From Ignavibacteria bacterium (GTDB taxonomy: Bacteria; Bacteroidota; Ignavibacteria; Kapaibacteriales; Kapaibacteriaceae), in assembly GCA_016707005.1 (NCBI GenBank), contig JADJIQ010000005.1, positions 1-64,000 on the forward strand: a stretch of DNA of 64,000 nt, read 5' to 3'. How positions within the stretch are numbered: the first letter of the stretch is position 1; each line of letters opens with the position of its first letter. Shown piece after piece: positions 20,652-29,311 of this stretch. The notes under the pieces were generated by a model. That model was not told the DNA's origin. It worked only from the letters and a program-made list of their open reading frames with translations, and did not search any database. The translations under genes were made by a program, and so were the position numbers.

Positions 20652-21125
20652 TCACTTCGTTCCGAGGTGCAAATACGGCAACTCGTATGGCTTTGGCATC
20701 TGCGCTGCGTGTGGATGCTCACTGCCTGCATAGACCTTGAGCTTCTTCACGATCGTGCGGCCAAGGCTGTTCTTCGGCAACATACCCTTCACTGCCAGCT
20801 CAACCACTTCTTCCGGACGTGTCTGCATGAGCTTCGTGAACGAACGCATACGACCACCACCCGGATATCCCGTGTTGTGGAAATATTCCTTCTGCTCTGC
20901 GCGCTTGCCTTCCATCACAACCTTGTCTGCGTTGATGACAACTACAAAGTCGCCACAGTCAACGTGTGGTGTGAACAATGGCTTATGCTTGCCGCGAAGA
21001 ACTGTTGCAAGCTGGGTGGCGAGACGGCCTACGGTCAATCCCGCTGCGTCTACTACCCACCAGTCACGCTGCACATCTTGCTCGCGTATCGATTTGGTGA
21101 TCTTACCGTGCTGATTCATGGTCAT
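20652..21125 (-). CDS. rplM: 50S ribosomal protein L13
   Basis: Early-assembling large-subunit protein. The 157-residue protein has DWWVVDAAGLTVGRLATQLA near residues 21-40, HVDCGDFVVVINADKV, YFHNTGYPGGGR and MLPKNSLGR. The start may be 21125 (MTMNQ) or the ATG two codons later. It is the first gene of the ribosomal operon and has a clear Bacteroidota-type promoter about 46 bases upstream. Confidence 0.98.
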   Translation of the reverse strand: MTMNQHGKITKSIREQDVQRDWWVVDAAGLTVGRLATQLATVLRGKHKPLFTPHVDCGDFVVVINADKVVMEGKRAEQKEYFHNTGYPGGGRMRSFTKLMQTRPEEVVELAVKGMLPKNSLGRTIVKKLKVYAGSEHPHAAQMPKPYELPYLHLGTK

Positions 21126-21170
21126 TCCCCGGAAGGGGCTCCTGCGTCACATTGGATTTGTTAGAGCTTG

Positions 21171-21203
21171 CAAACATACGGGAGCCAGCTCTTTTTACCA
21201 AAA
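21171..21203 (-). promoter_or_regulatory. Bacteroidota-type promoter of the rplM operon
   Basis: On the minus strand TTTTG (21203-21199), a 20-base spacer and TATGTTTG (21178-21171) fit the TTTG / TAnnTTTG pattern of the main sigma factor in Bacteroidota. It lies between the MEMO gene and rplM, in the right orientation and distance to drive rplM-rpsI-rpsB-tsf-pyrH-frr. Confidence 0.75.
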
Positions 21204-21221
21204 GCTCCACGATATATGGGC

Positions 21222-22433
21222 TCAATGGAAGAGAACGGAGGCAAAACTGACGGCGCTTTGGGTCTCGGTCTCGTCCCAAATGTCGTAGGCAACCACGGAA
21301 CCGGAGGTGGGCCGAACAGCCGTAAGTGCCAATACTGTAGGGGCATGGCCACAAACACGATAGGCGTGGTCGGTGGCCACGATCTCAGAATGATATGCCT
21401 CGGGCGAGGCAGTACGCAAATGTTCCAGAAGGCGCTGGTCTGCCCCCTTCACATCACCAATAAACGCCTGGGCGGGCAGATCATCTCCGAATTTCTTCCC
21501 TACATGGGCAAGATCGCCGCTGATAAGCCATATGGCCTTGCGTCCTGACTTGGCAACGGCCTCTCGCAGAACCTCTGCTGCCTGCTCCAGCACACCGTCT
21601 TCTAGTGCGGCCATGGTCACGAGAATGGGAACAACGGTGTAGGACCTGCCCTCCCACGTATGCTGAAGGCCTACCAAATGGAGCTCCAGGGAGTGCTCCG
21701 GACGATGGGCGATGTCCGTTTTGGCCACGCCAGGCAACGATTCTGAAAGTGCTCGAACGAGGTCAACGTCTGTCTTCACTGTCCCCAATGGAGTAGTGAA
21801 ATCCTTTTCGGTCAGGATAAAGGCATCATCAGCCCAATAATGTGAGGTGCCTACCATGATCACGAGGTCTGCATCGTGATCTTGCAAGGGGGCGAACCCC
21901 GGACCGTACACTGCGGGCGCTACCCGAAAGTCGATGTGCGGCATCAGTATCGCAACGGGTGCTACGGCAGCCTCGTCATTTCGACCTTGAGTGATTTCGT
22001 CACTACGTCGTTCCGTAGTTACGTCATTTCTCAGAAGGGTTTCCATGTAGTCCCGCAATTCCGTTTCCTCCGCAGGATACGTGCCACCTGCGCATATGGC
22101 CGGACGTTCTGTGAGCGCTGCCCAGGCGTCCAGTTCGTTGAGTTTCCGTTGTTCGTAAGAAGCCCCCTCGAAATACCCCATCTCATCCATCTGACGAAGG
22201 AAGAGAATGAGTCGGGTCATCTCCGGTCCATCCACTTCAACGTTGGCAGCTTCGGCGAGTTGAGCGATGGTTGTGATGCCATCGCAGCTTTGAAGGACGT
22301 CCACCATATCGGAGTGGACCATGATCGGACCGTCTGCGAACGAGAACGGGTCATGCAAGACCAAGTAGCTTTCGCCATCCTCCTGATGAACGGAGATCTG
22401 TACGTCGTGTCGGAGGATAGGAAGGGTGGTCAT
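21222..22433 (-). CDS. MEMO-family protein (AmmeMemoRadiSam B) with N-terminal PqqD-like region
   Basis: A 403-residue protein starting at 22433 (MTTLPILRH); ATG lies two bases after the preceding stop. Residues from about 150 on carry the MEMO family pattern: PHIDFRVAPAVYG, GTSHYW, EHSLELHLVGLQH, SGDLAHVGKKFG and CGHAPTVLAL, which include the conserved His/Cys pocket residues. The first about 95 residues are different: VDVLQSCDGITTIAQLAE...LILFLRQMDEMGYF looks like a PqqD/RRE-type winged helix. MEMO-like proteins resemble extradiol dioxygenases but their reaction is not settled. No radical-SAM or AMMECR1 partner is adjacent. Last gene of a run with cca and a gamma-carbonic anhydrase. Confidence 0.85.
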   Translation of the reverse strand: MTTLPILRHDVQISVHQEDGESYLVLHDPFSFADGPIMVHSDMVDVLQSCDGITTIAQLAEAANVEVDGPEMTRLILFLRQMDEMGYFEGASYEQRKLNELDAWAALTERPAICAGGTYPAEETELRDYMETLLRNDVTTERRSDEITQGRNDEAAVAPVAILMPHIDFRVAPAVYGPGFAPLQDHDADLVIMVGTSHYWADDAFILTEKDFTTPLGTVKTDVDLVRALSESLPGVAKTDIAHRPEHSLELHLVGLQHTWEGRSYTVVPILVTMAALEDGVLEQAAEVLREAVAKSGRKAIWLISGDLAHVGKKFGDDLPAQAFIGDVKGADQRLLEHLRTASPEAYHSEIVATDHAYRVCGHAPTVLALTAVRPTSGSVVAYDIWDETETQSAVSFASVLFH

Positions 22434-22435
22434 GG

Positions 22436-22639
22436 TCACTGCCCGCTGATCTTCTTCTTGAGATTCCCAACAACCCAAACACCTGCTCCACCGCTAGCAA
22501 CGAACAACACGCCGGCAACGGCATAGAGCCACTCACCGGTAACCACGGCAGCGGTCATCGTCAATGCAAAACAGATGAAGGACGATATCAGGATGATGGC
22601 CAGAGCCGATCCCAGTGATTGTTTCTTCTTTGTTGTCAT
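22436..22639 (-). CDS. Small two-helix membrane protein
   Basis: A 67-residue protein with two predicted membrane segments (LAIILISSFICFALTMTAAV and LYAVAGVLFVASGGAGVWVV) between a basic N-terminus (MTTKKKQS) and a basic end (NLKKKISGQ). It overlaps the gamma-carbonic anhydrase stop by 4 bases and ends 2 bases before the MEMO gene, so it is translated as part of that operon. Family and role unknown. Confidence 0.75.
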   Translation of the reverse strand: MTTKKKQSLGSALAIILISSFICFALTMTAAVVTGEWLYAVAGVLFVASGGAGVWVVGNLKKKISGQ

Positions 22640-23172
22640 CGGTCTGTCCTCACGTTGGTGTTGTTGCGATAGGATGCAACATAGTCGATATAGTTCTGAG
22701 CGCTCTGTTCAAGCTTCTGCATCTCGGCCTCTGTTAGTTCCCGAACGACCTTGGCGGGCACACCGGCTGCAAGTGTTCCGGGCGGGACAACAAAACCTTC
22801 TCGAACTACGGCACCTGCTGCTATCATACTGTGATGTCCGATCTGTGCTCCATCGAGGATCGTGGCATTCATCCCAATGAGGGCATAGTCCCCCACCGTA
22901 CAACCGTGAAGCATTGCACAATGTCCAATGGTAACACCGTCACCGATGTGCAACGGATGTTTGTTATACGTTACGTGGAGCATTGAGAGATCCTGCACAT
23001 TGGTGCGCTCACCAATTCGGATCTCGTGCACATCACCACGTATCACAACATTGAACCACACGGACGATCCGGCACCGATATGCACATCACCAAGCACCAC
23101 TGCCCCGTCAGCCAAGAATACTGATTCGTGGATCGTAGGCTCAATGCCTGCATAAGAGATGATTTTGGACAT
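22636..23172 (-). CDS. Gamma-class carbonic anhydrase-like hexapeptide protein
   Basis: A 178-residue left-handed beta-helix protein of the YrdA/PaaY type. The frame is open further upstream, but the family start is MSKIISYAGIEP at 23172, just after the cca stop. It shows the hexapeptide repeats (VVLGDVHIGAGSSVWFNVVI, IGERTNVQDLSMLHV) and the three zinc-site histidines in SMLH and IGHCAMLHG. Members hydrate CO2 or bind other small ligands; activity cannot be told from sequence. It lies between cca and the small membrane protein, overlapping the latter by 4 bases. Confidence 0.9.
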   Translation of the reverse strand: MSKIISYAGIEPTIHESVFLADGAVVLGDVHIGAGSSVWFNVVIRGDVHEIRIGERTNVQDLSMLHVTYNKHPLHIGDGVTIGHCAMLHGCTVGDYALIGMNATILDGAQIGHHSMIAAGAVVREGFVVPPGTLAAGVPAKVVRELTEAEMQKLEQSAQNYIDYVASYRNNTNVRTDR

Positions 23173-23176
23173 GCGC

Positions 23177-24631
23177 CTAACCTCTTCTTGAAAACTGTGC
23201 TGTCTTCCCATCTTCTTTCCATTGCTCAAGATTCTCGAAGAGATAGGCGCGAGCAGCATTGATCTCGTTGGGAATGATGCCATCAAGGATGGCTTCTTCG
23301 ATCATCCACTTCATGTACCCAACAACACGTGACGGACCAAGACCGGTGATCTCCATGATGTCCTCTCCGCGAAGGGGGCTTTGGAATGCCCGCAGTTGAT
23401 CACGCTCGCGCACGTCCTCAACCTTTGCTTCTACGATAGCGTAGTTGCGCAGGTACTTCGACGCACGATGTTCATTGCGTGTTGTGATGTCCGCCCGACA
23501 GAGCGTGAAGAGATCATTGATCGCATCACCGGCCTGCACGGCAAGCCTGCGGATCGCCGAATCCGTTACACCTTCATCAACAAGCATCATCGGACGCTGA
23601 TGCAAACGAACAAGCGTCTGTACATAGGCGAGGTGGTGCATCGGGAGTTTCATTCTTCGGAAGATCCGCTCTTGCCAACGAGCACCAACTTCTTCGTGAC
23701 CGTGGAATGTCCAGCCGGTTCCTTCTACGAATCTCTTCGTGCGCGGCTTTGCGATGTCATGCATCAGTGTTGCGAATCGCAACCAGATGTTATCCGACCA
23801 CTCTGCAACGTTGTCGAGCACCTGCAGAGTATGGTAGAACACATCCTTATGTCGGAACTCACGCGCTCCAGCTTGAACGAGGTCAACCCCGGCAAGGTTG
23901 TGCACCTCCGGGAAGATGTGCTCCATGATACCTGTCACAAAGAGGATGCGAAGTCCGATGCTTGGCTTCTTTGCGGCAAGGATCTTCAGGAACTCATCGG
24001 TGATGCGTTCTTGAGAGATGATCGTGATCCTCTCGGCGAGCGACGTGATCGCTTCCATCACCGTGGGTTCGATCTCAAACTCCAGTTGCGCGGCAAAACG
24101 AGCGGCGCGCATCATTCGCAGCGGATCATCGCTCATCGTTACGATCGGATCGAGGGGGGTGCGGAGGATGCGACGTTCGATATCATCTGCGCCGTTGAAC
24201 AGATCAACGATCTGCCCGAGGTTGTGAGATTGCAAGGAAGCTGCAAGAGCGTTGACCGTGAAGTCGCGCCGACGCAGGTCATCCTCCAACGTTCCCTCAA
24301 CAACGATCGGATTTCGCGAGTGAGCCTCATACTGCTCACTGCGCGTGCCAACGAATTCAAGGTGATGGTCACCAACTGGCACTAGTGCCGTTCTGAACCG
24401 CTCATATTCTACCGTCTTCGATCGAAAGACCTCGGCAACAGCTCTGGCGAACTCCAGTGGATCTCCAACGACCGTGATGTCGATATCAGTGCGCAGGCGC
24501 CCCATAACGGCATCGCGGACATAGCCCCCTACCACATAGGCATCAACACCGCGTTCTTCTGCCAGTGCGGCAATGCGGATAAGGATCGGATCCGTGATGT
24601 CGATCCGGATCGGATCTCGCTGAGGTGACAT
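23177..24631 (-). CDS. cca: CCA tRNA nucleotidyltransferase / poly(A)-polymerase-family protein with HD domain
   Basis: Adds or repairs the CCA end of tRNA; the single tRNA in this window lacks an encoded CCA, consistent with need for such an enzyme. The 484-residue protein has the nucleotidyltransferase motif GGYVRDAVMGR...DIDITVVG (residues about 34-57), RRRDFTVNALA, and LRMMRAARFAAQLEF, then an HD phosphohydrolase region (HKDVFYHTLQVLDN, RFATLMHDIAKP). It lies 20 bases after the transketolase gene and just before the carbonic anhydrase-like gene. Class II enzymes of the poly(A)-polymerase family look alike, so CCA-adding versus A-adding is inferred. Confidence 0.92.
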   Translation of the reverse strand: MSPQRDPIRIDITDPILIRIAALAEERGVDAYVVGGYVRDAVMGRLRTDIDITVVGDPLEFARAVAEVFRSKTVEYERFRTALVPVGDHHLEFVGTRSEQYEAHSRNPIVVEGTLEDDLRRRDFTVNALAASLQSHNLGQIVDLFNGADDIERRILRTPLDPIVTMSDDPLRMMRAARFAAQLEFEIEPTVMEAITSLAERITIISQERITDEFLKILAAKKPSIGLRILFVTGIMEHIFPEVHNLAGVDLVQAGAREFRHKDVFYHTLQVLDNVAEWSDNIWLRFATLMHDIAKPRTKRFVEGTGWTFHGHEEVGARWQERIFRRMKLPMHHLAYVQTLVRLHQRPMMLVDEGVTDSAIRRLAVQAGDAINDLFTLCRADITTRNEHRASKYLRNYAIVEAKVEDVRERDQLRAFQSPLRGEDIMEITGLGPSRVVGYMKWMIEEAILDGIIPNEINAARAYLFENLEQWKEDGKTAQFSRRG

Positions 24632-24651
24632 GGGAAAACTCTGGGATTCGA

Positions 24652-25656
24652 TCAGGCAGTGTAGACGGGCACGTCTTTGATAGCGCGCACTCCACTGCTT
24701 CCCTTATCGCGACGTTCCATCGCAACAAGTGCAGAGGCGTAGATCTCTCTCCATGTAAGACCGAACTTGACCATGAGTTCTTCGGGCTCACCGGATCCGC
24801 CGAACGAATCCTTCACGCCTACGAACTCGATCGGGACAGGAGCGTTCTTGGCAGTACACTCAGCTACAGCGCCGCCGAGTCCGGCATGGACCTGGTGTTC
24901 TTCTGCTGTTACAATGCAACCACATTCGCGGGCTGCTGCCGTGACGGTTTCAAAGTCGAATGGCTTCACCGTATGAACATTCACAATACGAGCAGAGATA
25001 CCGCGCTTGGCCAGTTCTTCTGCAGCAAGGTGGGCTTCCCAGACAAGGGCGCCGTTCGCAATGATCGCTACATCAGAACCTTCACGAACAACATTGGCCT
25101 TCCCAAGCACGAACGGAGTGTCCGGCGTTGTGAAGAGCGGCACCGGTGAACGACCAAAACGAATGTAGGCCGGGCCAACCATCTCGCCCATGGCAACTGT
25201 TGCCTTCTTGGCTTCTTCGTAGTCCGCTGGGACGATCAGCGTCATATGCGGAAGGGTGCGCAAGAACGCAACTTCTTCCAACACCTGGTGTGTGGCTCCG
25301 TCCGGACCAACGCTGATACCAGAGTGTCCGCCGCCGATCTTCACGTTTGCCTCATTGTAGGCAACCGAAATGCGCAGCTGGTCCGCATTACGAAGGGCAC
25401 AAAAAGCCCCATACGAAGCAAAGAACGGGATCTTGCCACTCAACGCCAGACCCGTTGCGATCGTTGTTGCATTCTGTTCGGCAATACCGATCGAGAAGAA
25501 CCGATCCGGGAATTTGTCTCTGAACAGCGACGTCATTACCGACCCGGTGATATCACCACCGAGCACAATGATATTGCTGTGGCGCTCGCCTAGTTCAACG
25601 AGTCCGTCACCAAATCCGAAACGCGTGGGCTTTGATCCGAGAAGTTCCATTGTCAT
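24652..25656 (-). CDS. Transketolase, C-terminal subunit
   Basis: Pyrimidine-binding and C-terminal domains of a split transketolase (pentose phosphate pathway). The 334-residue protein contains DITGSVMTSLFRDKFPDRFFSIGIAEQNATTIATGLALSG (near residues 35-75) with the catalytic glutamate region GIAEQN, then GGHSGISVGPDGATHQVLEEVAFLRTLP and VTAEEHQVHAGLGGAVAE. It follows the N-terminal subunit with a short spacer that contains two GAGTTAC units. Split transketolases are common in archaea and several bacterial lineages. Confidence 0.93.
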   Translation of the reverse strand: MTMELLGSKPTRFGFGDGLVELGERHSNIIVLGGDITGSVMTSLFRDKFPDRFFSIGIAEQNATTIATGLALSGKIPFFASYGAFCALRNADQLRISVAYNEANVKIGGGHSGISVGPDGATHQVLEEVAFLRTLPHMTLIVPADYEEAKKATVAMGEMVGPAYIRFGRSPVPLFTTPDTPFVLGKANVVREGSDVAIIANGALVWEAHLAAEELAKRGISARIVNVHTVKPFDFETVTAAARECGCIVTAEEHQVHAGLGGAVAECTAKNAPVPIEFVGVKDSFGGSGEPEELMVKFGLTWREIYASALVAMERRDKGSSGVRAIKDVPVYTA

Positions 25657-25674
25657 TCTTTTGTGAGTTACGAG

Positions 25675-26562
25675 TTACGCCAGTTCAGCAAGTGCGGCAA
25701 TCGCTTGATCTTTTGTAGGGGGCTTGCCGTGCCATTCGAACTTGTCGTTCATGAAGGAAACGCCGTGACCCATGAATGTCTGGCAGATGATGGCCGTTGG
25801 CTTTCCGGTACCGTTCTTTTGGTTTGCGAGGAAGTGATCGAAGCCACGTTGGAGGTCTGCGTGGTCGTGACCGTTCACGACGATCGTGTCAAAGCCAAAG
25901 GCTTCGCACTTCTTGTCGATCGGATACACGTTCATTACGTCCGGCACCCGACCGTCGATCTGGCAGTCATTGTTGTCGATCAGCCAGCAGAGGTTATCCA
26001 GCTTGAAGTGCGAAGCGGCCATAGCTGCCTCCCACACGGAACCTTCTTGGAGCTCTCCGTCGCCCGTGAGCGTGAACACACGTCGGTCATTCTTGTCGAC
26101 CAGTTTGTCAGCCATGGCCATGCCAACGGCAATGGAGATACCCTGTCCGAGCGACCCCGAGGACGTCTCGACGCCCGGGAGATGCATATCTCGACCGGGG
26201 TGACCTTGCAGACGGGTGTCGTACTTGCGGAGGGTTTCCTGTTCCTGCTTCGGATAACATCCCGCGTTGGCCAGGGAGGCATACATCACGGGCGCCATGT
26301 GTCCGGCTGACAGGACGAAACGGTCGCGAGGGGCCGACATATCCTTAGGGTCATAGCGCATCACGCCACTGAAATACAGCGCAGCAAAGATGTCGGCAGA
26401 ACCCAATGGGCCGCCACTATGACCCGATCCTGCCCGTACAAGCATCCGAATGATGTCTCGACGGATCTCATCGGCGATCGGGGCAAGTTCTTCCGGAGCA
26501 CGGCGTTCGTTCGAGAACGTCACGTCATTGAAGTCAAGCGATCGTTTGGTTTCTACGGTCAT
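25675..26562 (-). CDS. Transketolase, N-terminal subunit
   Basis: Thiamine-diphosphate-binding half of the split transketolase. The 295-residue protein shows RAGSGHSGGPLGSADIFAALYF (residues about 42-63), SSGSLGQGISIAVGMA, and the ThDP/Mg motif GDGELQEGSVWEAAMAAS...NLCWLIDNND. First gene of the probable operon with the C-terminal subunit, cca, the carbonic anhydrase-like gene, the small membrane protein and the MEMO protein. A TAGTTTTG box lies about 35 bases upstream. The neighbouring plus-strand frame that overlaps its start is a shadow. Confidence 0.93.
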   Translation of the reverse strand: MTVETKRSLDFNDVTFSNERRAPEELAPIADEIRRDIIRMLVRAGSGHSGGPLGSADIFAALYFSGVMRYDPKDMSAPRDRFVLSAGHMAPVMYASLANAGCYPKQEQETLRKYDTRLQGHPGRDMHLPGVETSSGSLGQGISIAVGMAMADKLVDKNDRRVFTLTGDGELQEGSVWEAAMAASHFKLDNLCWLIDNNDCQIDGRVPDVMNVYPIDKKCEAFGFDTIVVNGHDHADLQRGFDHFLANQKNGTGKPTAIICQTFMGHGVSFMNDKFEWHGKPPTKDQAIAALAELA

Positions 26563-26596
26563 GCTGGCAATGGGGAGTCGTGAGAGAAACAGCCCG

Positions 26597-26604
26597 CAAA
26601 ACTA
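26597..26604 (-). promoter_or_regulatory. Candidate -7 box (TAGTTTTG) for the transketolase operon
   Basis: Minus-strand TAGTTTTG matches TAnnTTTG at about 35 bases before the transketolase start. No good TTTG/TTG is seen 19-20 bases further up, so the call rests on one box. Confidence 0.4.
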
Positions 26605-26650
26605 CGAAATGCCACCTCTACAGCATTGTGGCTTTTCACTAGATTTCGAG

Positions 26651-29107
26651 ATGCCCACTACGTTCGCAAACCTATCAGTACGGTGCCTCCTCCGAATTGC
26701 GGTCCTTTTTGCCGCACCTCATCTCTATGGGAAGGAGCCCCCTACTCCTTTCACGTCAGTCAACGGGGCAAGCGGGACCGAGTTCTGGATAGCAGTTCCC
26801 CCTAGCGAGACAGAGGCTCATCCAACGGAGTTGTTGGAGGTGATCGTCACGTCGCAGCAAGCCACCATGGTTGAGGTCTACGATGCTAGCACCGGCAGAA
26901 CGTTCGTTCGACAGATCGCAGACAGTGGCGTGATACGGCTGACCAACGCCAATGGAGATGTATCCTGGCTATCGGAGATCAGGGAGTCGGAGCAGCCCAC
27001 TGCAAAGGGCATTCGCCTACGATCTTCATATCCGATCTCTGTTTTTGTGCTGAACTCAAAGCAGTACACGCATGACGGTTATCGAGCCATACCAACACAG
27101 TGCTGGGGTAAGGACTATATCGCTGCGGCCTACTATGATTACAAGGAGTTTGCGGAGTGGGCAGGGGGCTTTGTGGTTGTCGCACGCGAGCGGACAACCG
27201 TAACGATCACGCTACGTGGCAATGGGGAGTCTGAAGCGAAGACGTTTGGCGGACGAAGAATCAACACGGGGATACCATATGACGTGACGTTGGAGGCCGG
27301 AGAAGTCTATATGGTCCGCGGAGATGGCAAAACGCGCGGGGTCTTTGACCTGACGGGCTCGTCGATCCGCTCGGATCGTCCGATCGGGGTACTCGGTTTT
27401 CACATGAAAACAACCATGCCCAATCTCCTATCAGAAGTTGGAGGGAGGCAACATCTCGTGGAAATGCTGCCGCCAGTTTCAGCGTGGGGAAAGACCCATG
27501 CAGCCATCGAATTCACACGAAGGGACTCTAAAGGGCCAGGAGCAGGAGATGTTTTCCGTCTTGTTGCCAGTGAACCCAACACGCGGTGGTCGGTACGCTA
27601 CTACCACAGAGCAACGAAACAGCTCCTTGGCCAATCTGGCGGTATTCTTCTTAAAGCTGGCGACGTTGCAGATATCTCGCAAGTTTCAGCTCCGGCGCAG
27701 CTTACTCAGGGCTTTTCGGTTTGGGAGGCAGAGAAGCCAGTGCTGTTGATGCAATATGCCTGCTCGTGGACGTGGGACCGGAACAGCAACCTCGACCCGT
27801 TTATGGTTCTTGTTCCGCCAACAGATCGCATGGTTCACTCGTCAGAGTTTGTGTGCTCAGGGAATGCCCGGTTCACAGAACATCTCGCAAGTCTGATCAT
27901 TGAAGCCGATGCATCGAGCCTTTCGTACGAGGATGATCTCGAGTCGATCACGCTTGATGGAATTCCGCTATGGAATCACCCCCATGCTCTCATCCCTGCG
28001 CTTAAGTTCAGTCGGGTTACAGAGAACTTGCATTTCGTCGTTGTCAGACTTGCGGATCCGGACGGACGCCATGTCCTACGTTCGAATGACCGCGTTCGTC
28101 TAAGCGGCTATCTGGTAGGATCCGCAGCAGACGAAGCATATGGTTGGCCCATTGCAGCATCGTTCCAGCCCGGAATGACTGACGATGCTTCGCCCCCTAC
28201 CTTCGTCATAGACACGGGAGAATGTGGTGATCGTGCCATTGAGGCTCTTGATCTCGGATCAGCGTCATCAGGCATTGCCGTGGTAGGCATCGTCCCGGAC
28301 TCATCCTCATACAACTATTTCTTGGAAGGGGCTGGTACAGAACCAATCGGTCGATTGCCCGCACGGAATTCTATTGAAGCAGTCCTCCGTGTTGTGAACA
28401 AACAACGTGATGCATTCTGTGTGTTTTACGCGCAGGATTGGGCAGACAACATTGTGATCGATTCTGTACGATATGTTGCTCCCCGTGCTGTGGATACCCT
28501 TGCTCCAGTTATCCAACGGGACAGGACTACGTCAACCTCCGTTGAGTGCACTGTCTACGAAACACGCAACGATCCGCCTCGCACCATTGTGGATTGTGAC
28601 AACCCTCACCCTCAGATAGAGACAGGTATTGCAGCCATTCGAGTGGACACGTTCAGCGATAGTTCCAACATCAAACTCGACGTGCTTACCCAAACACGCT
28701 TCGAACGGGAAGATCCTGACTCTGTGATTCGGTACCGTTGGGTTGCAATTGATTCAACAATTGCCGCTCGCGTTGTGTATCGGGTTGTTGATTGGGCCGG
28801 GAATGCCATGTCCGACACCGTCATTCTTAGTGGTGTAAGCAACATTGATCACTGGGCATCTCCTCACTATCGAATAACAGCCTCTCCGAACCCTTGCCAG
28901 GACTATCTCAACCTCACCTTCCCTGTTACGACTAATTCGGCATACTATGTGCTATATGATCTCCTCGGTAGGCTTGTATTAACGGGAGAATTTCTGCGAG
29001 AGACAGATCGTGCAACGATTGATGTCCGCAACGTTCTTCCGGGAACCTACCTCATAGCTATCATGGACGATCAACGATATAGGGTGTCCACGGTAATTGT
29101 CAAATAG
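26651..29107 (+). CDS. IgGFc-binding-domain surface protein with T9SS tail, array copy 1
   Basis: An 818-residue protein starting at MPTTFANLSVRCLL (26651); an ATG at 26609 is also possible, and the longer frame only overlaps transketolase. After a signal peptide it has the IgGFc-binding-protein N-terminal type domain: GTEFWIAVPPSE near residue 38, IRLTNANGDVSW, YPISVFVLNSKQYTHDGYRAIP, WAGGFVVVARE, EVYMVRGDGKTRGVFDLTG and FHMKTTMPNLL. The middle (from about 520) has cadherin/Ig-like character with repeated VVDWAGNA / AQDWADN patterns. It ends in a sorting domain (ASPNPCQDYLNLTFP...GTYLIAIMDD). It is the most divergent of four tandem paralogues and uses slightly different starts and codons. 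Exact ligand unknown; human IgGFc-binding protein gives only the domain name. Confidence 0.85.
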   Translation: MPTTFANLSVRCLLRIAVLFAAPHLYGKEPPTPFTSVNGASGTEFWIAVPPSETEAHPTELLEVIVTSQQATMVEVYDASTGRTFVRQIADSGVIRLTNANGDVSWLSEIRESEQPTAKGIRLRSSYPISVFVLNSKQYTHDGYRAIPTQCWGKDYIAAAYYDYKEFAEWAGGFVVVARERTTVTITLRGNGESEAKTFGGRRINTGIPYDVTLEAGEVYMVRGDGKTRGVFDLTGSSIRSDRPIGVLGFHMKTTMPNLLSEVGGRQHLVEMLPPVSAWGKTHAAIEFTRRDSKGPGAGDVFRLVASEPNTRWSVRYYHRATKQLLGQSGGILLKAGDVADISQVSAPAQLTQGFSVWEAEKPVLLMQYACSWTWDRNSNLDPFMVLVPPTDRMVHSSEFVCSGNARFTEHLASLIIEADASSLSYEDDLESITLDGIPLWNHPHALIPALKFSRVTENLHFVVVRLADPDGRHVLRSNDRVRLSGYLVGSAADEAYGWPIAASFQPGMTDDASPPTFVIDTGECGDRAIEALDLGSASSGIAVVGIVPDSSSYNYFLEGAGTEPIGRLPARNSIEAVLRVVNKQRDAFCVFYAQDWADNIVIDSVRYVAPRAVDTLAPVIQRDRTTSTSVECTVYETRNDPPRTIVDCDNPHPQIETGIAAIRVDTFSDSSNIKLDVLTQTRFEREDPDSVIRYRWVAIDSTIAARVVYRVVDWAGNAMSDTVILSGVSNIDHWASPHYRITASPNPCQDYLNLTFPVTTNSAYYVLYDLLGRLVLTGEFLRETDRATIDVRNVLPGTYLIAIMDDQRYRVSTVIVK

Positions 29108-29311
29108 GTCGCTTTCCAGACGAGGGGTGGCATTCCATCAACGATCTTCAGGTAAGTGTCAACATAAGCCCCTTACCACGAGGCCTGTATAACGCACGGC
29201 TGCGCTGCGATCACGAATGGGTTACCCGACGCTTTCTTGTTCAATAACACAACGAACCAATACGATCACATCTTCTAAGTGATCATCGTCGCCGAAAGAG
29301 GGGTACTTGAA

